Assembly: GCF_900142625.1 (NCBI RefSeq)
Contig: NZ_FRBN01000003.1
Span: 62,001-126,000, forward strand
Length of the DNA stretch: 64,000 nt
Direction of reading: 5' to 3'
Origin: Roseovarius marisflavi
GTDB taxonomy: Bacteria > Pseudomonadota > Alphaproteobacteria > Rhodobacterales > Rhodobacteraceae
Made by a program: the position numbers and the translations under genes. Below are positions 1-9,327 of the stretch, one piece after another (the first letter of the stretch is position 1; the number at the start of each line of letters is the position of its first letter). Under the pieces are notes generated by a model. That model saw only the letters and a list, made by a program, of their open reading frames with translations, was not told the DNA's origin and ran no database searches.

Positions 1-1
1 A

Positions 2-1906
2 ATGATCGCGGAGGCGCGGGAAAAAGGTTTTATCACCTATGACCAGCTGAACGAAGTTCTGCCCCCCGATCAGGTTTCTTCGGAACAGATCGAAGACGTG
101 ATGTCGATGCTCAGCGAAATGGGCATCAACATCATCGAGGGGGAAGAGGCGGAAGACGAAGAACGCACCACCGCCCTGGCCGAAGTGGGCAAGCGCGGCG
201 AGATCACGCTTGGCTCTGGCAAAGAGGAAAAGCTGGATCGTACCGACGATCCGGTGCGCATGTACCTGCGCGAGATGGGCAGCGTCGAACTTCTGAGCCG
301 TGAGGGCGAAATTGCGATCGCCAAGCGAATTGAGGCCGGGCGCAACACGATGATCGCGGGCCTCTGCGAAAGCCCGCTGACCTTTCAGGCGATCACGATC
401 TGGCGCGACGAACTCTTGGGTGAAGACATTCTGCTGCGTGATGTGATCGACCTTGATGCGACCTTCGGCACCCACCTTGGCGATGAAGAGGGCGGCGAAC
501 CCGTCGTCGAAGCCGCCAATGTCGGCAGCGCGCCGACCGCTGCTACGCCCTCTGCCGGGGCAGAGCAGCCCGAGCTTGACGCCGATGGCAATCCGATTGC
601 CGATGACGATGACGACGAAGAAGACGAACAGGCCAACATGAGCCTGGCCGCAATGGAGGCCGCCCTCAAGCCGCGTGTGCTTGAGACGCTGGACCGGATC
701 GCGGATGATTACGTCAAGCTGTCTGAAATGCAGGACAGCCGGATTTCGGCCACGCTCAACGAGGATGGATCGTTCAGCAAGACGCAGGAAACCACCTACC
801 AAACGCTGCGCTCGGAGATTGTCGAGCTGGTGAACGAGCTTCACCTGCACAACAACCGGATCGAGGCGCTGATCGATCAGCTTTACGGCATCAACCGCCG
901 GATCATGCAGATCGACAGTGCGATGGTGAAGCTCGCCGATCAGGCCCGCATCAACCGCAGCGAATTTGTCGAGGCCTATCGCGGTCGCGAACTTGATCCC
1001 AACTGGGTCGATGACATGGCGAAAAAGCCGGGTCGCGGCTGGCAGATGTTCATGGAGCGCTCGCCCGAGAAAGTAACCGAGCTGCGCTCTGACATGGCGC
1101 AGGTCGGGCAATATGTCGGTCTTGATATCTCGGAATTCCGCCGCATCGTGAACCAGGTGCAGAAGGGCGAAAAAGAGGCGCGTCAGGCCAAGAAGGAAAT
1201 GGTCGAGGCAAACCTGCGTCTGGTGATCTCGATTGCCAAGAAATACACCAATCGCGGCCTGCAATTCCTTGATCTCATTCAGGAAGGCAACATCGGCCTG
1301 ATGAAGGCGGTGGATAAATTCGAATATCGCCGCGGCTATAAATTCTCGACCTATGCCACATGGTGGATCCGTCAGGCCATCACCCGCAGCATCGCCGATC
1401 AGGCGCGCACCATCCGTATTCCGGTGCATATGATCGAGACGATCAACAAGCTGGTGCGCACAGGTCGCCAGATGCTGCATGAAATCGGCCGCGAACCGAC
1501 GCCCGAGGAACTGGCCGAAAAGCTTCAGATGCCACTTGAGAAAGTGCGCAAGGTGATGAAAATCGCCAAGGAGCCGATCAGCCTTGAGACCCCGATTGGC
1601 GATGAAGAAGACAGCCAGCTTGGCGATTTCATCGAAGACAAGAACGTGATCCTGCCGCTGGATTCGGCGATTCAGGATAACCTCAAGGAAACCACGACGC
1701 GGGTTTTGTCCTCGCTTACGCCGCGCGAAGAGCGGGTGCTGCGGATGCGCTTTGGCATCGGCATGAACACCGATCACACCCTCGAAGAGGTCGGCCAGCA
1801 GTTCAGCGTGACCCGCGAACGTATCCGCCAGATTGAGGCCAAGGCGTTGCGCAAACTCAAGCATCCAAGCCGGTCGCGCAAGCTCCGGTCATTCCTGGAT
1901 CAATAG
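2..1906 (+). CDS. rpoD: RNA polymerase primary sigma factor RpoD (5' partial)
   Basis: Housekeeping sigma-70 factor directing RNA polymerase to most promoters. The frame is open to the window edge, and the first visible residues already belong to region 1.1 ([12 protein letters not shown]), so the true start lies upstream and the ATG at base 2 is probably internal. Region 1.2 begins near residue 80 ([11 protein letters not shown]). An acidic linker ([10 protein letters not shown], about residue 200) sits in the non-conserved insert. Region 2, with the core-binding and -10 melting helices ([13 protein letters not shown]), spans about 400-480, and region 4.2 ([19 protein letters not shown]) is at the C-terminus. 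The visible 634 residues are nearly full length for the family. The product is certain; only the 5' end is missing. Confidence 0.97.
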   Translation: MIAEAREKGFITYDQLNEVLPPDQVSSEQIEDVMSMLSEMGINIIEGEEAEDEERTTALAEVGKRGEITLGSGKEEKLDRTDDPVRMYLREMGSVELLSREGEIAIAKRIEAGRNTMIAGLCESPLTFQAITIWRDELLGEDILLRDVIDLDATFGTHLGDEEGGEPVVEAANVGSAPTAATPSAGAEQPELDADGNPIADDDDDEEDEQANMSLAAMEAALKPRVLETLDRIADDYVKLSEMQDSRISATLNEDGSFSKTQETTYQTLRSEIVELVNELHLHNNRIEALIDQLYGINRRIMQIDSAMVKLADQARINRSEFVEAYRGRELDPNWVDDMAKKPGRGWQMFMERSPEKVTELRSDMAQVGQYVGLDISEFRRIVNQVQKGEKEARQAKKEMVEANLRLVISIAKKYTNRGLQFLDLIQEGNIGLMKAVDKFEYRRGYKFSTYATWWIRQAITRSIADQARTIRIPVHMIETINKLVRTGRQMLHEIGREPTPEELAEKLQMPLEKVRKVMKIAKEPISLETPIGDEEDSQLGDFIEDKNVILPLDSAIQDNLKETTTRVLSSLTPREERVLRMRFGIGMNTDHTLEEVGQQFSVTRERIRQIEAKALRKLKHPSRSRKLRSFLDQ

Positions 1907-1913
1907 GGTCGGC

Positions 1914-2201
1914 ATGTCTCTTTGGTCTAAATTGTTCGGCGGCGGTGGAAGTGGCAACAGCAACGCCAGACCCGAGCCCGAGGCGGAAACCTACAAGGGG
2001 TTTCTCATCTTTCCCGAACCGCAGCCCGGTGAGGGCGGTTACCGCGTCGGGGCGCGCATCGAAAAGGAGATCGCCGGCGAGGTGAAGGTGCATCAGCTTC
2101 TGCGCGCCGATGCGATCCTGAACATTGACGATGCTGCCGCCTTCTCGGTACGCAAGGCGAAACAAGTCATCGACGAACAGGGCGAGCGGATTTTCCGCTG
2201 A
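1914..2201 (+). CDS. HlyU-family small protein
   Basis: A 95-residue protein starting at the ATG seven bases after the rpoD stop. A longer reading frame runs back into rpoD, but the family normally begins MSLWSKLFGG, which fixes this start. The N-terminus has a glycine-rich stretch followed by a compact domain (YKGFLIFPEPQPGEGGYRVG). HlyU homologues are annotated as transcriptional activators by analogy with the Vibrio hemolysin regulator. The alphaproteobacterial short form is uncharacterised, and no helix-turn-helix is obvious here. Probably cotranscribed with rpoD or from within its 3' end. Family call is by sequence resemblance; function is uncertain. Confidence 0.75.
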   Translation: MSLWSKLFGGGGSGNSNARPEPEAETYKGFLIFPEPQPGEGGYRVGARIEKEIAGEVKVHQLLRADAILNIDDAAAFSVRKAKQVIDEQGERIFR

Positions 2202-2213
2202 TCCGCCAAGCGC

Positions 2214-2235
2214 GTAGGGTGGGTGAAACCCACGC
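2214..2235 (+). repeat. REP-like 22-nt palindromic element, copy 1
   Basis: A 22-nt unit beginning GTAGGGTGGGTGAAACCCAC. It contains a perfect 6-bp hairpin, GTGGGT-GAA-ACCCAC. The same 22 nt occurs twice more in this window, at 44430-44451 (direct) and 44478-44499 (inverted). It lies just after the HlyU gene, an intergenic position typical of REP elements. Confidence 0.85.
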
Positions 2236-2327
2236 TGCACCGGCCAAAGTCAAACACGCGCTGCCTTGATGGGTGGCGCGTTTTTTAATGGCTTGAGCCT
2301 GACCATAAACTGGCGCAGCTTGGGAGA

Positions 2328-2735
2328 ATGCACACCAGCTTTCATATTCCGACCCATGGCCAGGGTCTCTACGAGTTTACCGATCAGGTGGCAGGATGGG
2401 CGCGCGGCGAGGGGCTTCTGACGCTGTTTGTCCGCCACACCTCGGCCAGTCTGCTTATTCAGGAAAACGCCGACCCTGAGGTGCAGACCGATCTGCGCAA
2501 CTTCTTTCACCGGCTGGTGCCGCCGACCACTGACCCAAGCATGGGCTATCTCACCCACACCTATGAAGGCCCCGATGACATGCCCGCCCATATCAAGGCG
2601 GCGATGATGCCGGTCAGCCTGTCGATTCCGGTGATTTCCGGGCGGATGCAACTTGGAACCTGGCAGGGGATCTATTTGTTTGAGCACCGCAATGCGCCGC
2701 ATGACCGGCAGGTTGTGGCGCACCTGACGGGCTGA
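2328..2735 (+). CDS. YjbQ/UPF0047 family protein
   Basis: A 135-residue single-domain protein of the YjbQ family, whose members have a conserved histidine/acidic site and weak thiamine-phosphate synthase activity in E. coli assays; the physiological role is unsettled. Conserved elements are VRHTSASLLIQENADPEVQTDL (about residues 36-57, the metal-site histidine and Asn/Asp), a middle segment around MPAHIKAAMM, and GTWQGIYLFEHRN near the C-terminus. The ATG is the first start available in frame. The GGGAG before it is only about one base away, unusually close for a ribosome site, so initiation may be weak. It converges with the cyclo-ligase gene five bases downstream. Confidence 0.85.
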   Translation: MHTSFHIPTHGQGLYEFTDQVAGWARGEGLLTLFVRHTSASLLIQENADPEVQTDLRNFFHRLVPPTTDPSMGYLTHTYEGPDDMPAHIKAAMMPVSLSIPVISGRMQLGTWQGIYLFEHRNAPHDRQVVAHLTG

Positions 2736-2740
2736 GGCCG

Positions 2741-3334
2741 TCAGGCCGGAACCAGCAGGGCGTGATCCATCGGTATGTCAAACCGATGCGGGTGAATCGT
2801 TTCCATCCGCTGCATGTCATAGCCCACGCCGATCACTGCCGGACTGGGCCCGGTGGTGCGCATCGCCGCAATCGTGCGGTCGAAAAAGCCGCCGCCATAG
2901 CCCAATCTGTACAATTGTGCATCCAGCCCCACCACCGGGGCCAGTACGATGTCGGGGATCACAATGGCCGCATCGGCGGGCGGGATCGGGATGTTCCAGA
3001 CGCCTTTATCGAGCTTGGTTGCCGCGTCCCACTGTCTGAAAATCAGCGGGGTGGCCTTGGCCACCACGACGGGCAGGGCGGTTCCGGCCCCTGATTTACG
3101 GCAGGCTGCGGCCCAGTGCCGTAGGTCGGGTTCGCCCCGAAAGGGCCAGTAGAGCGAAATTATGCGCCCGGATATGTCACCAAGCAGCGCATCGAGACGC
3201 TTTGCCAATTCTTTATCGGCGGCCTGACGAACAGAGACCGGAATCTTCTGCCGGGCCTCGATCAGGCGGTCCCGTTCGGATTGGCGCCATCGGTCAAGGT
3301 TATCAGGCGGGCAGGGGAGATTGGTCACGGGCAA
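2741..3334 (-). CDS. 5-formyltetrahydrofolate cyclo-ligase
   Basis: Converts 5-formyl-THF to 5,10-methenyl-THF with ATP hydrolysis, returning stored folate to one-carbon metabolism in the cytoplasm. The 197-residue length is usual. An N-terminal basic segment ([16 protein letters not shown]) precedes the nucleotide-binding body, and the family signature [13 protein letters not shown] is at about residue 150. It closes with the conserved region around [17 protein letters not shown]. The gene is converging on yjbQ. In many proteobacteria this gene (ygfA) lies directly downstream of the 6S RNA gene, and a matching RNA candidate is present upstream here. Confidence 0.93.
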   Translation of the reverse strand: MPVTNLPCPPDNLDRWRQSERDRLIEARQKIPVSVRQAADKELAKRLDALLGDISGRIISLYWPFRGEPDLRHWAAACRKSGAGTALPVVVAKATPLIFRQWDAATKLDKGVWNIPIPPADAAIVIPDIVLAPVVGLDAQLYRLGYGGGFFDRTIAAMRTTGPSPAVIGVGYDMQRMETIHPHRFDIPMDHALLVPA

Positions 3335-3348
3335 AGCCTTGGGCAGGT

Positions 3349-3503
3349 GTCACTATAGCTCAAACATGAGCATGTCCGGTGTCGCTGTCCTCTTCAAGGG
3401 CGTCATCTGGTCATGGAATGCGACAGGAACAAGGGCAACCAAAGGCCTATCTAGCGGTGAAAATTCCCCTCTACCCAAAACCTTGCGGCTGTCCTATAGT
3501 GAC
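3349..3503 (-). ncRNA. ssrS: Candidate 6S RNA upstream of the folate cyclo-ligase gene
   Basis: The 232-base gap between the cyclo-ligase and nrdR starts contains a perfect 10-bp inverted repeat, GTCACTATAG (3349-3358) and CTATAGTGAC (3494-3503). It would close a rod-like RNA of about 155 nt. 6S RNA has this size, a closing stem around a large bubble, and is commonly found just upstream of the cyclo-ligase gene in proteobacteria. The strand is assigned from that synteny; the inverted repeat alone does not decide it. The internal fold and bubble sequence were not verified. Confidence 0.45.
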
Positions 3504-3566
3504 TGTGGACAACTTGGGCAACAGACCCATGACCACAGAGGCAAGGACAGAAAAGGGGGACGGCCG

Positions 3567-4049
3567 ATGCGCTGCCCGTTTTGCGGAAATATTGACACTC
3601 AGGTAAAAGATTCACGCCCCGCCGAGGATCATGTTTCGATCCGGCGCAGGCGGTTTTGCCCGGCCTGTGGGGGCCGTTTCACGACCTATGAGCGCGTGCA
3701 GCTGCGCGATCTTGTGGTGGTGAAAACCAATGGCCGACGCGAAGATTTCGACCGTGACAAGCTTGAACGTTCGATCCGGATCGCATTGCAGAAACGCCCG
3801 ATCGAGCCCGATCGCATCGAACAGATGATCAGCGGTATCGTGCGGCGGCTAGAGAGCATGGGCGAGACCGATATCCCCTCGAAAACCGTGGGCGAGATCG
3901 TGATGGAAAGCCTGGCGCGGATTGATACCGTCGCCTATGTGCGCTTTGCCAGCGTCTATAAGAACTTTCAGGCGGCGGATGATTTTGACAAGTTTGTCAG
4001 TGAGTTGCGCCCCGAAGATGCGGTCACCAACCCCAAACCGGACGCGTGA
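3567..4049 (+). CDS. nrdR: Transcriptional repressor NrdR
   Basis: ATP/dATP-sensing repressor of ribonucleotide reductase genes. The 160 residues match the family. The N-terminal zinc ribbon carries CPFCGN (Cys3, Cys6) and CPACGGRF (about Cys31, Cys34), followed by the ATP-cone domain ([20 protein letters not shown] onward). The frame is open upstream, but the ATG directly before RCPFCG is the universal NrdR start. It overlaps ribD by four bases (GTGA), so the two are cotranscribed, an order common in alphaproteobacteria. No NrdR box was recognised in front of the gene. Confidence 0.96.
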   Translation: MRCPFCGNIDTQVKDSRPAEDHVSIRRRRFCPACGGRFTTYERVQLRDLVVVKTNGRREDFDRDKLERSIRIALQKRPIEPDRIEQMISGIVRRLESMGETDIPSKTVGEIVMESLARIDTVAYVRFASVYKNFQAADDFDKFVSELRPEDAVTNPKPDA

Positions 4050-5146
4050 CCGGGTCTGACGCGCGCTTTATGGCCCTGGCCCTGTCGCTTGGTCGGCGGG
4101 GGCAGGGCCAGTGTTTTCCCAATCCTGCCGTGGGCTGCGTGATCGTGCGCAAGGGGCGGATCGTCGGGCGTGGCTGGACCGCGCCGGGCGGTCGCCCGCA
4201 TGCCGAGCCGCGCGCGCTTGCGCAGGCCGACGAGGCGGCGCGTGGCGCGACTGCGTATGTCACGCTTGAGCCCTGTTCGCATCATGGTGAAACCGCGCCC
4301 TGCGCCGAGGCGTTGATCGCGGCTGGCATCGCGCGCGTTGTGGCGCCGTTTGACGATAATGATGCGCGGGTCTCGGGGCGCGGCTTTGCGATGTTGCGCG
4401 CGGCGGGCATTGCCGTCACCACTGGCGTGATGGCGTCCGAGGCCGGGCAGGATCTGGCCGGGTTCATCCTGCGCAACGAATTGGGTCGGCCCTGGGTGAC
4501 GCTCAAGCTTGCGACCTCTTTTGACGGGCGGATTGCCACCGCCACGGGGCACAGTCAATGGATCACCGGCCCGCAAGCGCGGCGCGCGGTGCATGGCCTG
4601 CGGGCGCGTCATGATGCGGTGATGGTGGGGGCTGGTACGGCGCGCGCCGATGATCCTGGCTTAACCGTGCGCGACATGGGTCCGCGCCGCCAGCCGGTGC
4701 GCGTGGTGGTGTCGCGGCGCCTTGATCTTCCGCTGATGTCCGACCTGGCGCGCACGGCCAAAGATGTGCCGCTCTGGCTGTGTCACGGGCCAGAGGCCGA
4801 CGCGGCCCTGACCGAGGCCTGGCAGGGTATCGGCGCCCGGCTTTTACCCTGTGACGTGCGGGCGGGACAGATGGATATGGCGTCGGTGCTCGGCGCACTT
4901 GGGGCTCAGGGCCTGACGCGGGTGTTTTGCGAAGGCGGCGGATCGCTTGCCGCATCGCTGTTGTCGGCCGGGCTTGTGGATGAATTGGTTGGTTTCACTG
5001 CCGGTCTTGCGATCGGCGCCGAGGGCCTGCCGGGGGTGGGGGCCATGGGGCTGGCGCGGCTGGAAGAGGCGGCGCGCTTTAGCCTGATCGAGACGCGCGA
5101 TGTGGGTGGTGACGTCATGCACCGCTGGCAGCGGACCCAACCTTAG
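4046..5146 (+). CDS. ribD: Bifunctional riboflavin deaminase/reductase RibD
   Basis: Catalyses the second and third steps of riboflavin synthesis: deamination of the diaminopyrimidine, then NADPH reduction of the ribosyl side chain. The N-terminal deaminase zinc site shows HAEPRAL (about residue 52) and [15 protein letters not shown] (about 75-90). The C-terminal reductase begins around residue 150 ([16 protein letters not shown]) and includes [13 protein letters not shown] near 295. The start is a GTG overlapping the nrdR stop. Length 366 is normal. Its 3' end overlaps the convergent LacI-type gene by four bases. The riboflavin synthase gene, usually next, lies about 11.8 kb away. Confidence 0.95.
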   Translation: MTGSDARFMALALSLGRRGQGQCFPNPAVGCVIVRKGRIVGRGWTAPGGRPHAEPRALAQADEAARGATAYVTLEPCSHHGETAPCAEALIAAGIARVVAPFDDNDARVSGRGFAMLRAAGIAVTTGVMASEAGQDLAGFILRNELGRPWVTLKLATSFDGRIATATGHSQWITGPQARRAVHGLRARHDAVMVGAGTARADDPGLTVRDMGPRRQPVRVVVSRRLDLPLMSDLARTAKDVPLWLCHGPEADAALTEAWQGIGARLLPCDVRAGQMDMASVLGALGAQGLTRVFCEGGGSLAASLLSAGLVDELVGFTAGLAIGAEGLPGVGAMGLARLEEAARFSLIETRDVGGDVMHRWQRTQP

Positions 5147-6174
5147 ACGCCCTGCACTCTGCGACAGGTGTTGCGCGCGACCACAGAGATGTCACAGCTG
5201 TTGTGTTGAATTTCCGTGCTTTCCTTGGTGACAAGCCGGGCAAGCTCGCGTCCGGCCAGCTCGCCGATGGTGCGCGCGGGCAGGCGCACGGTGGTCAATC
5301 CCGGCTCCATCTCGCGCGAGCCTTTGAAGTCGCCGATCCCGATGATGGAAATATCGTCCGGCACCTTGAGGCCACGGCGCATCGCCGCATAAATCGCCCC
5401 GACCGCCAGAACATCATTGCCGCATAAAATGGCCGTCGGCAGCGCGGGCTGGCTCAGCATGCGGCTGACCGCCTCTTTGGTGTCCGAGATGCTGTAGGGG
5501 GTCTCGACAATCCATTCCTCCGGCGTCGCGCGCGACAGGTCGGCAAGCACCGACATCGCCCCCTTCTGTCTGTCGCGGGCGCGATCATTGTCCGTGGTCG
5601 GGGGAAAGACCATGCCGATATCGCGATGCCCGAGATCCACGAGGTGCTGCGCCGCCAATTGCCCGGCCCGCCGGTTATCGACCCCGATTGTGGGCAGGAT
5701 CGAGGTGGCGCTGTAATTCCAGATTGAAATCGCGGGAATACTCTGGCGCTCGATCAGGGTGTAACTTTCGGCCGAATGATCGAGCCCGATCAGGGCCACC
5801 CCATCGACGCGATGCTCAAGGAATTTGCGCAACACGCCGTATTCACGTTCAAGGTCATAGCCGTGCGAGGCCACGAGGATGGTAAAACCATAAGGCTCGA
5901 CCGCATCCGAGAAGGCCTGAATCACCTCGGCAAAGATGGCGTGATCAATCGTCGGCACCACCAATCCGATGGTGCCGCTGCGAATGCCGTGGATCGTCTG
6001 GGCGGCGCGGTTGCGGATATAGCCAAGGCGGCGCACGGCGGCGTCGATCTTTTTGCGAGTCGCCGGGTTGACCAATTCGGGGTGGTTATAGCTGCGCGAG
6101 ACGGTCGAGATCGACACCTTCGCGGCCTTGGCGACGGCGACAATATCGGCATTTTTAGGTTTTGGATCAGACAT
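5143..6174 (-). CDS. LacI-family transcriptional regulator (SauR-like by context)
   Basis: A 343-residue LacI/GalR-type regulator. The N-terminal helix-turn-helix and hinge are clear (VAVAKAAKVSISTVSRSYNH), followed by a periplasmic-binding-protein-like ligand domain from about residue 65 (GTIGLVVPTIDHAIFAE). It is transcribed away from tctABC-sauST. The 101-base intergenic region holds a near-perfect LacI-family operator at 6200-6213, so it probably controls both itself and the operon. In Cupriavidus necator the sulfoacetate genes are governed by a LacI-type SauR next to sauSTU; the same role is inferred here. The ligand cannot be read from sequence. Confidence 0.85.
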   Translation of the reverse strand: MSDPKPKNADIVAVAKAAKVSISTVSRSYNHPELVNPATRKKIDAAVRRLGYIRNRAAQTIHGIRSGTIGLVVPTIDHAIFAEVIQAFSDAVEPYGFTILVASHGYDLEREYGVLRKFLEHRVDGVALIGLDHSAESYTLIERQSIPAISIWNYSATSILPTIGVDNRRAGQLAAQHLVDLGHRDIGMVFPPTTDNDRARDRQKGAMSVLADLSRATPEEWIVETPYSISDTKEAVSRMLSQPALPTAILCGNDVLAVGAIYAAMRRGLKVPDDISIIGIGDFKGSREMEPGLTTVRLPARTIGELAGRELARLVTKESTEIQHNSCDISVVARNTCRRVQGV

Positions 6175-6199
6175 TTGCCGCCCGTGATTGAGACATTTA

Positions 6200-6213
6200 T
6201 GAAAACGTTTGCA
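6200..6213. promoter_or_regulatory. LacI-family operator between the regulator and tctA
   Basis: TGAAAACGTTTGCA is a 14-bp palindrome with one mismatched pair, centred on CG and matching the usual LacI/GalR half-site pattern. It lies in the divergent promoter region, 26 bases from the regulator start and 63 bases before the tctA ATG, where it could block both promoters. Confidence 0.75.
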
Positions 6214-6275
6214 AAACTATTTTCATCCCCTAGCCTAAGAAGTCAACATCTGTCCAAACGGGTTGGGAGGCCTTG

Positions 6276-7787
6276 ATGGAATTCCTCTATTATTTTGGTG
6301 ACGTCTTCACGCCGATCAATTTCGGGTTGCTGATGCTTGGCACCATCGGGGGGCTCATTCTTGGGGCGACGCCCGGCCTGTCGCCGACCATGGCGGTGGC
6401 GCTTTTGATCCCCTTCACCTTTCAGCTTGAGGCGGCGCAGGGGCTGATCCTGCTCGGGGCGGCCTATACCTCGACCGTCGCCGGGGGGGCGGTTTCGGCG
6501 ATCCTTTTGAAAATTCCCGGCGCCCCGGCCAATATCGCCACAACCCTTGACGGGCACACGATGGCGCAAAAGGGCGAGGGCGCCAAGGCGCTTCAGCTCA
6601 GCTTTCTGGCCTCTGCGGTGGGTGGCGTGTTCGGCGTGCTGTTGCTGATCTTCCTGACGCCGGTGCTGGCGAAATGGGCCTTGGCCTTTGGGCCGAGCCA
6701 CCTGTTTTGGCTGGCGATCCTTGGCGTGACGGTGATCGGCACGCTTGATAGCCGCTCGGTGGTCAAGGGATTGCTCTCGGGCTGTATCGGGCTTTGGCTC
6801 TCGACCATCGGGTTTGACGATATCATGGGCGCGCAACGTTTTATCTTTCACCCCGCTCTTGGCGGCGGCATCAACATCATCGCCGCGCTGATCGGGCTGT
6901 TCGCGATTCCGCAGGTGATCACCATGTTCGCCAAGGGCCGACGCAATGACGGGGCCGAGGTGATCGAGGTGCAAAAACACTCGATCCTTGATGCGATGAA
7001 AGAGCTGATGCGCAACAAGCGCGCCATGGGAATCGGTACGATTACCGGCTCGATCATCGGCCTCATTCCCGGTGTCGGCGGCCAGATCGCGGGCCTTGTC
7101 GCCTATGATCAGTCCAAAAAGTTCAGCCCGGATCGCGACAAGTTCGGCACCGGCCACCCCGAGGGCGTGATCGCCGCCGAGGCCGCCAATAACGCCATGG
7201 TCGGGCCCAGCCTTGTGCCGCTTCTGACCCTGTCGATCCCCGGCTCGCCGACCGCCGCCGTCTTGCTTGGCGGGCTTCTGATCCACGGGATTTTTCCGGG
7301 CACCGACCTGTTTGACAATCACCCCGATGTGGCCTGGACCTTTATCAACTCGATGCTGATCGGACAGATCCTGATGTGTATTTTCGGGCTTTACGTGGCG
7401 GGCATGGCGGCGCGGGTCGCGCAGGTGCCGCAATCGGTGATGGCGGCGGTGGTGCTTGGGCTTGCCGTCTTCGGAAGCTATTCGGTGCAATCGAGCATGG
7501 GCGATGTCTATGTCATGGCGGCGCTCGGGGTGATGATGTATTTCCTCGAACGCTTCGGCTTTTCCGCAGCACCTCTTGTGTTGGGGCTGATCCTTGGGCC
7601 GATTGCCGAGGCCAACTTTATCCAGGGCTCGATGATTGCGCGCGCCACCGATGGCCTTGGGCCGTATTTCCTGACCGGGCCGCTCAACATCTTCCTGATT
7701 GCGGTGGTTATCCTCTCAATCCTCTATTCCGCCTATATGGAGCTGCGCACGCGCCGCTATACCAGCAAAGAGGAGATCATGGCATGA
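6276..7787 (+). CDS. tctA: Tripartite tricarboxylate transporter, large permease TctA
   Basis: Large membrane subunit of a TTT-family secondary transporter driven by ion gradients, working with TctB and the periplasmic protein TctC. It has about 12 hydrophobic segments over 503 residues. The family repeats are visible as GLILGATPGLSPTMAVALLIPFT (about residues 25-47) and GSIIGLIPGVGGQIAGLVAY (about 253-272). The ATG follows GGGAGG by five bases and is preferred over the TTG one codon earlier. It overlaps tctB by ATGA. TctA homologues carry varied carboxylates; the adjacent sauS/sauT genes suggest sulfoacetate here, which is inference. Confidence 0.93.
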   Translation: MEFLYYFGDVFTPINFGLLMLGTIGGLILGATPGLSPTMAVALLIPFTFQLEAAQGLILLGAAYTSTVAGGAVSAILLKIPGAPANIATTLDGHTMAQKGEGAKALQLSFLASAVGGVFGVLLLIFLTPVLAKWALAFGPSHLFWLAILGVTVIGTLDSRSVVKGLLSGCIGLWLSTIGFDDIMGAQRFIFHPALGGGINIIAALIGLFAIPQVITMFAKGRRNDGAEVIEVQKHSILDAMKELMRNKRAMGIGTITGSIIGLIPGVGGQIAGLVAYDQSKKFSPDRDKFGTGHPEGVIAAEAANNAMVGPSLVPLLTLSIPGSPTAAVLLGGLLIHGIFPGTDLFDNHPDVAWTFINSMLIGQILMCIFGLYVAGMAARVAQVPQSVMAAVVLGLAVFGSYSVQSSMGDVYVMAALGVMMYFLERFGFSAAPLVLGLILGPIAEANFIQGSMIARATDGLGPYFLTGPLNIFLIAVVILSILYSAYMELRTRRYTSKEEIMA

Positions 7788-8251
7788 CCCCATCCTTGCC
7801 GCGCCTTCAGCATGTCATCGGCTCGGGCATCGTGGCCGCCGTCGGCCTCTGGGTCGCCTACGTGAGCTATACCCAGCAACCCTCCGAGGCGTTCCTGTTT
7901 CCGCGCCTGATCGCCACGGTGTTCGTGGTGCTGGCGCTCTGGACCTTTGCCAAGGCCTGTCTTGGCTGGACCAAGGTCGGCAATGGGATTTCGATAAGCC
8001 AGATGGCAAACCTGACGCCGGGCCTGATCGTGACGCTGATCTATATCTTTTGGGCGGCCAAGGGGCTTGGGTTCTACACCGCCACCCCGATCGCCTTTTT
8101 CATCCTGCTGAGCCTTTATGACCCGGCTTCGCATCGCGAGGTGAAATCATGGCTCAAACGTCTTTTCATAACGGCCTGTTTCGTGGCCGTCATGTACGGT
8201 CTCTTCGCAAAACTTCTAAAAGTGTACACACCGCGAGAGATATTCTTCTGA
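7784..8251 (+). CDS. tctB: Tripartite tricarboxylate transporter, small permease TctB
   Basis: A 155-residue membrane protein with four predicted hydrophobic segments, as is normal for the TctB subunit. They start near GSGIVAAVGLWVAYV, FLFPRLIATVFVVLALW, LIVTLIYIFWAAKGLGF and LFITACFVAVMYGLF. The ATG overlaps the tctA stop (ATGA), with AAGAGGAG nine bases ahead inside tctA. TctB proteins diverge strongly in sequence, so the call rests on topology, size and position between tctA and tctC. Confidence 0.88.
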   Translation: MTPSLPRLQHVIGSGIVAAVGLWVAYVSYTQQPSEAFLFPRLIATVFVVLALWTFAKACLGWTKVGNGISISQMANLTPGLIVTLIYIFWAAKGLGFYTATPIAFFILLSLYDPASHREVKSWLKRLFITACFVAVMYGLFAKLLKVYTPREIFF

Positions 8252-8296
8252 ACCGTAACAGCGGCAGAACTCATCATCCCAGGGAGGAACCAACCA

Positions 8297-9265
8297 ATGA
8301 AACAACTGCTAGCAGGGGCCGCAATCGCCCTTATGGGCCTGACCACCACAGCCTTCGCAGAGGGCGCCGAAAATTATCCAGAACGCCCCGTCATGATGAT
8401 GGTCAGCTATGGTGCCGGCGGCGCCACCGACTTTCAGGCGCGCATCGTCACCATGACGGCGGGCAATGAGGATGCGCTTGGCATGCCGATCGCGATCCTC
8501 AACAAGCCGGGTGCCGGCGGGCGTGTCGGCTGGAACTGGCTGGCCACGCAGGCCGATGCCGATGGCTATACGCTTGGGGCCTATAACGTGCCGCACTTCA
8601 TCGCCCAGTCGATCAAGGGCGGGGTCGAGTATTCCACCGACAGCTTTGAGCCGATTGCAAACTGGGGCGCCGATCCGGCGGTCTTTGTGGTCGGGGCCGA
8701 CAGCGACTTCAACTCGATGCAGGACGTGGTTGCCTTTGCCAAGGAAAACCCCGGCAAGCTGACCTTCTCGGGGGCGGGCCTTTTCGTGGGCCACCACATC
8801 GCGGCGCTTCAGCTTGAAAAGGCGGCGGACGTCAAGATGGCCTATATCCCCAACAACAAGGGCGGCGCCGGTGCCATGAAGGCCGTCATCGCGGGCGAAG
8901 TCATGGGCGGGATCAACAACCTCTCGGATGCTTTCCGCGCCGAACAGGCCGGTAACGTCAAGATCCTCGGCGTGTTCGATCTTGAGCGCAACGAGTTCCT
9001 GCCCGACGTGCCGACGCTCAAGGAACAGGGCTATGACATCGACAACGCCTCGGTCAACTTTCGCGGCATCATGGTGCCCAAGGGCACACCCGAAGACGTG
9101 ATCGAAAAGCTGGCCGCGACGGTGCCCGCGATGTTCGAGAACGGCAAGGTTGCCGGCAAGATGAAAGCGGGCGGATCGCCGATGAAGATCATGACCCGCG
9201 ACGAGGTCAAGCAGATGTGGGCCGACCGCGCGGCGACCCTCAAAGAGCTGCTTGCAGGCCTCTGA
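8297..9265 (+). CDS. tctC: Tripartite tricarboxylate transporter substrate-binding protein TctC
   Basis: Periplasmic binding protein that delivers substrate to TctAB. A Sec signal peptide ends about residue 21 (MGLTTTAFAEGA). The mature protein opens with the Bug/TctC pattern YPERPVMMMVSYGAGGATD. The conserved loop around VAFAKENPGKLTFSGAG and the C-terminal ELLAGL region fit the family; 322 residues is typical. AGGGAGG lies about 11 bases before the ATG. A strong GC hairpin follows the stop codon and probably keeps tctC message abundant relative to sauST. Confidence 0.93.
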   Translation: MKQLLAGAAIALMGLTTTAFAEGAENYPERPVMMMVSYGAGGATDFQARIVTMTAGNEDALGMPIAILNKPGAGGRVGWNWLATQADADGYTLGAYNVPHFIAQSIKGGVEYSTDSFEPIANWGADPAVFVVGADSDFNSMQDVVAFAKENPGKLTFSGAGLFVGHHIAALQLEKAADVKMAYIPNNKGGAGAMKAVIAGEVMGGINNLSDAFRAEQAGNVKILGVFDLERNEFLPDVPTLKEQGYDIDNASVNFRGIMVPKGTPEDVIEKLAATVPAMFENGKVAGKMKAGGSPMKIMTRDEVKQMWADRAATLKELLAGL

Positions 9266-9274
9266 AACCACTGC

Positions 9275-9304
9275 CCCCCACCCCCCGTTACGGGGTGGGG
9301 GTTT
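9275..9304 (+). terminator. GC-rich hairpin between tctC and sauS (attenuator or mRNA stabiliser)
   Basis: CCCCCACCCC at 9275-9284 pairs perfectly with GGGGTGGGGG at 9292-9301 (10 bp, 7-nt loop) and is followed by only TTT. The short T-run suggests partial termination or 3' protection of the binding-protein message rather than a full stop, since sauS follows 24 bases later. Confidence 0.7.
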
Positions 9305-9327
9305 GCTCTGACCAAGGACCGAAAATC

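Noticed and set aside
6243-7490. A 415-codon frame antisense to tctA
   Set aside because: Same pattern; tctA has strong family motifs and a good ribosome site.
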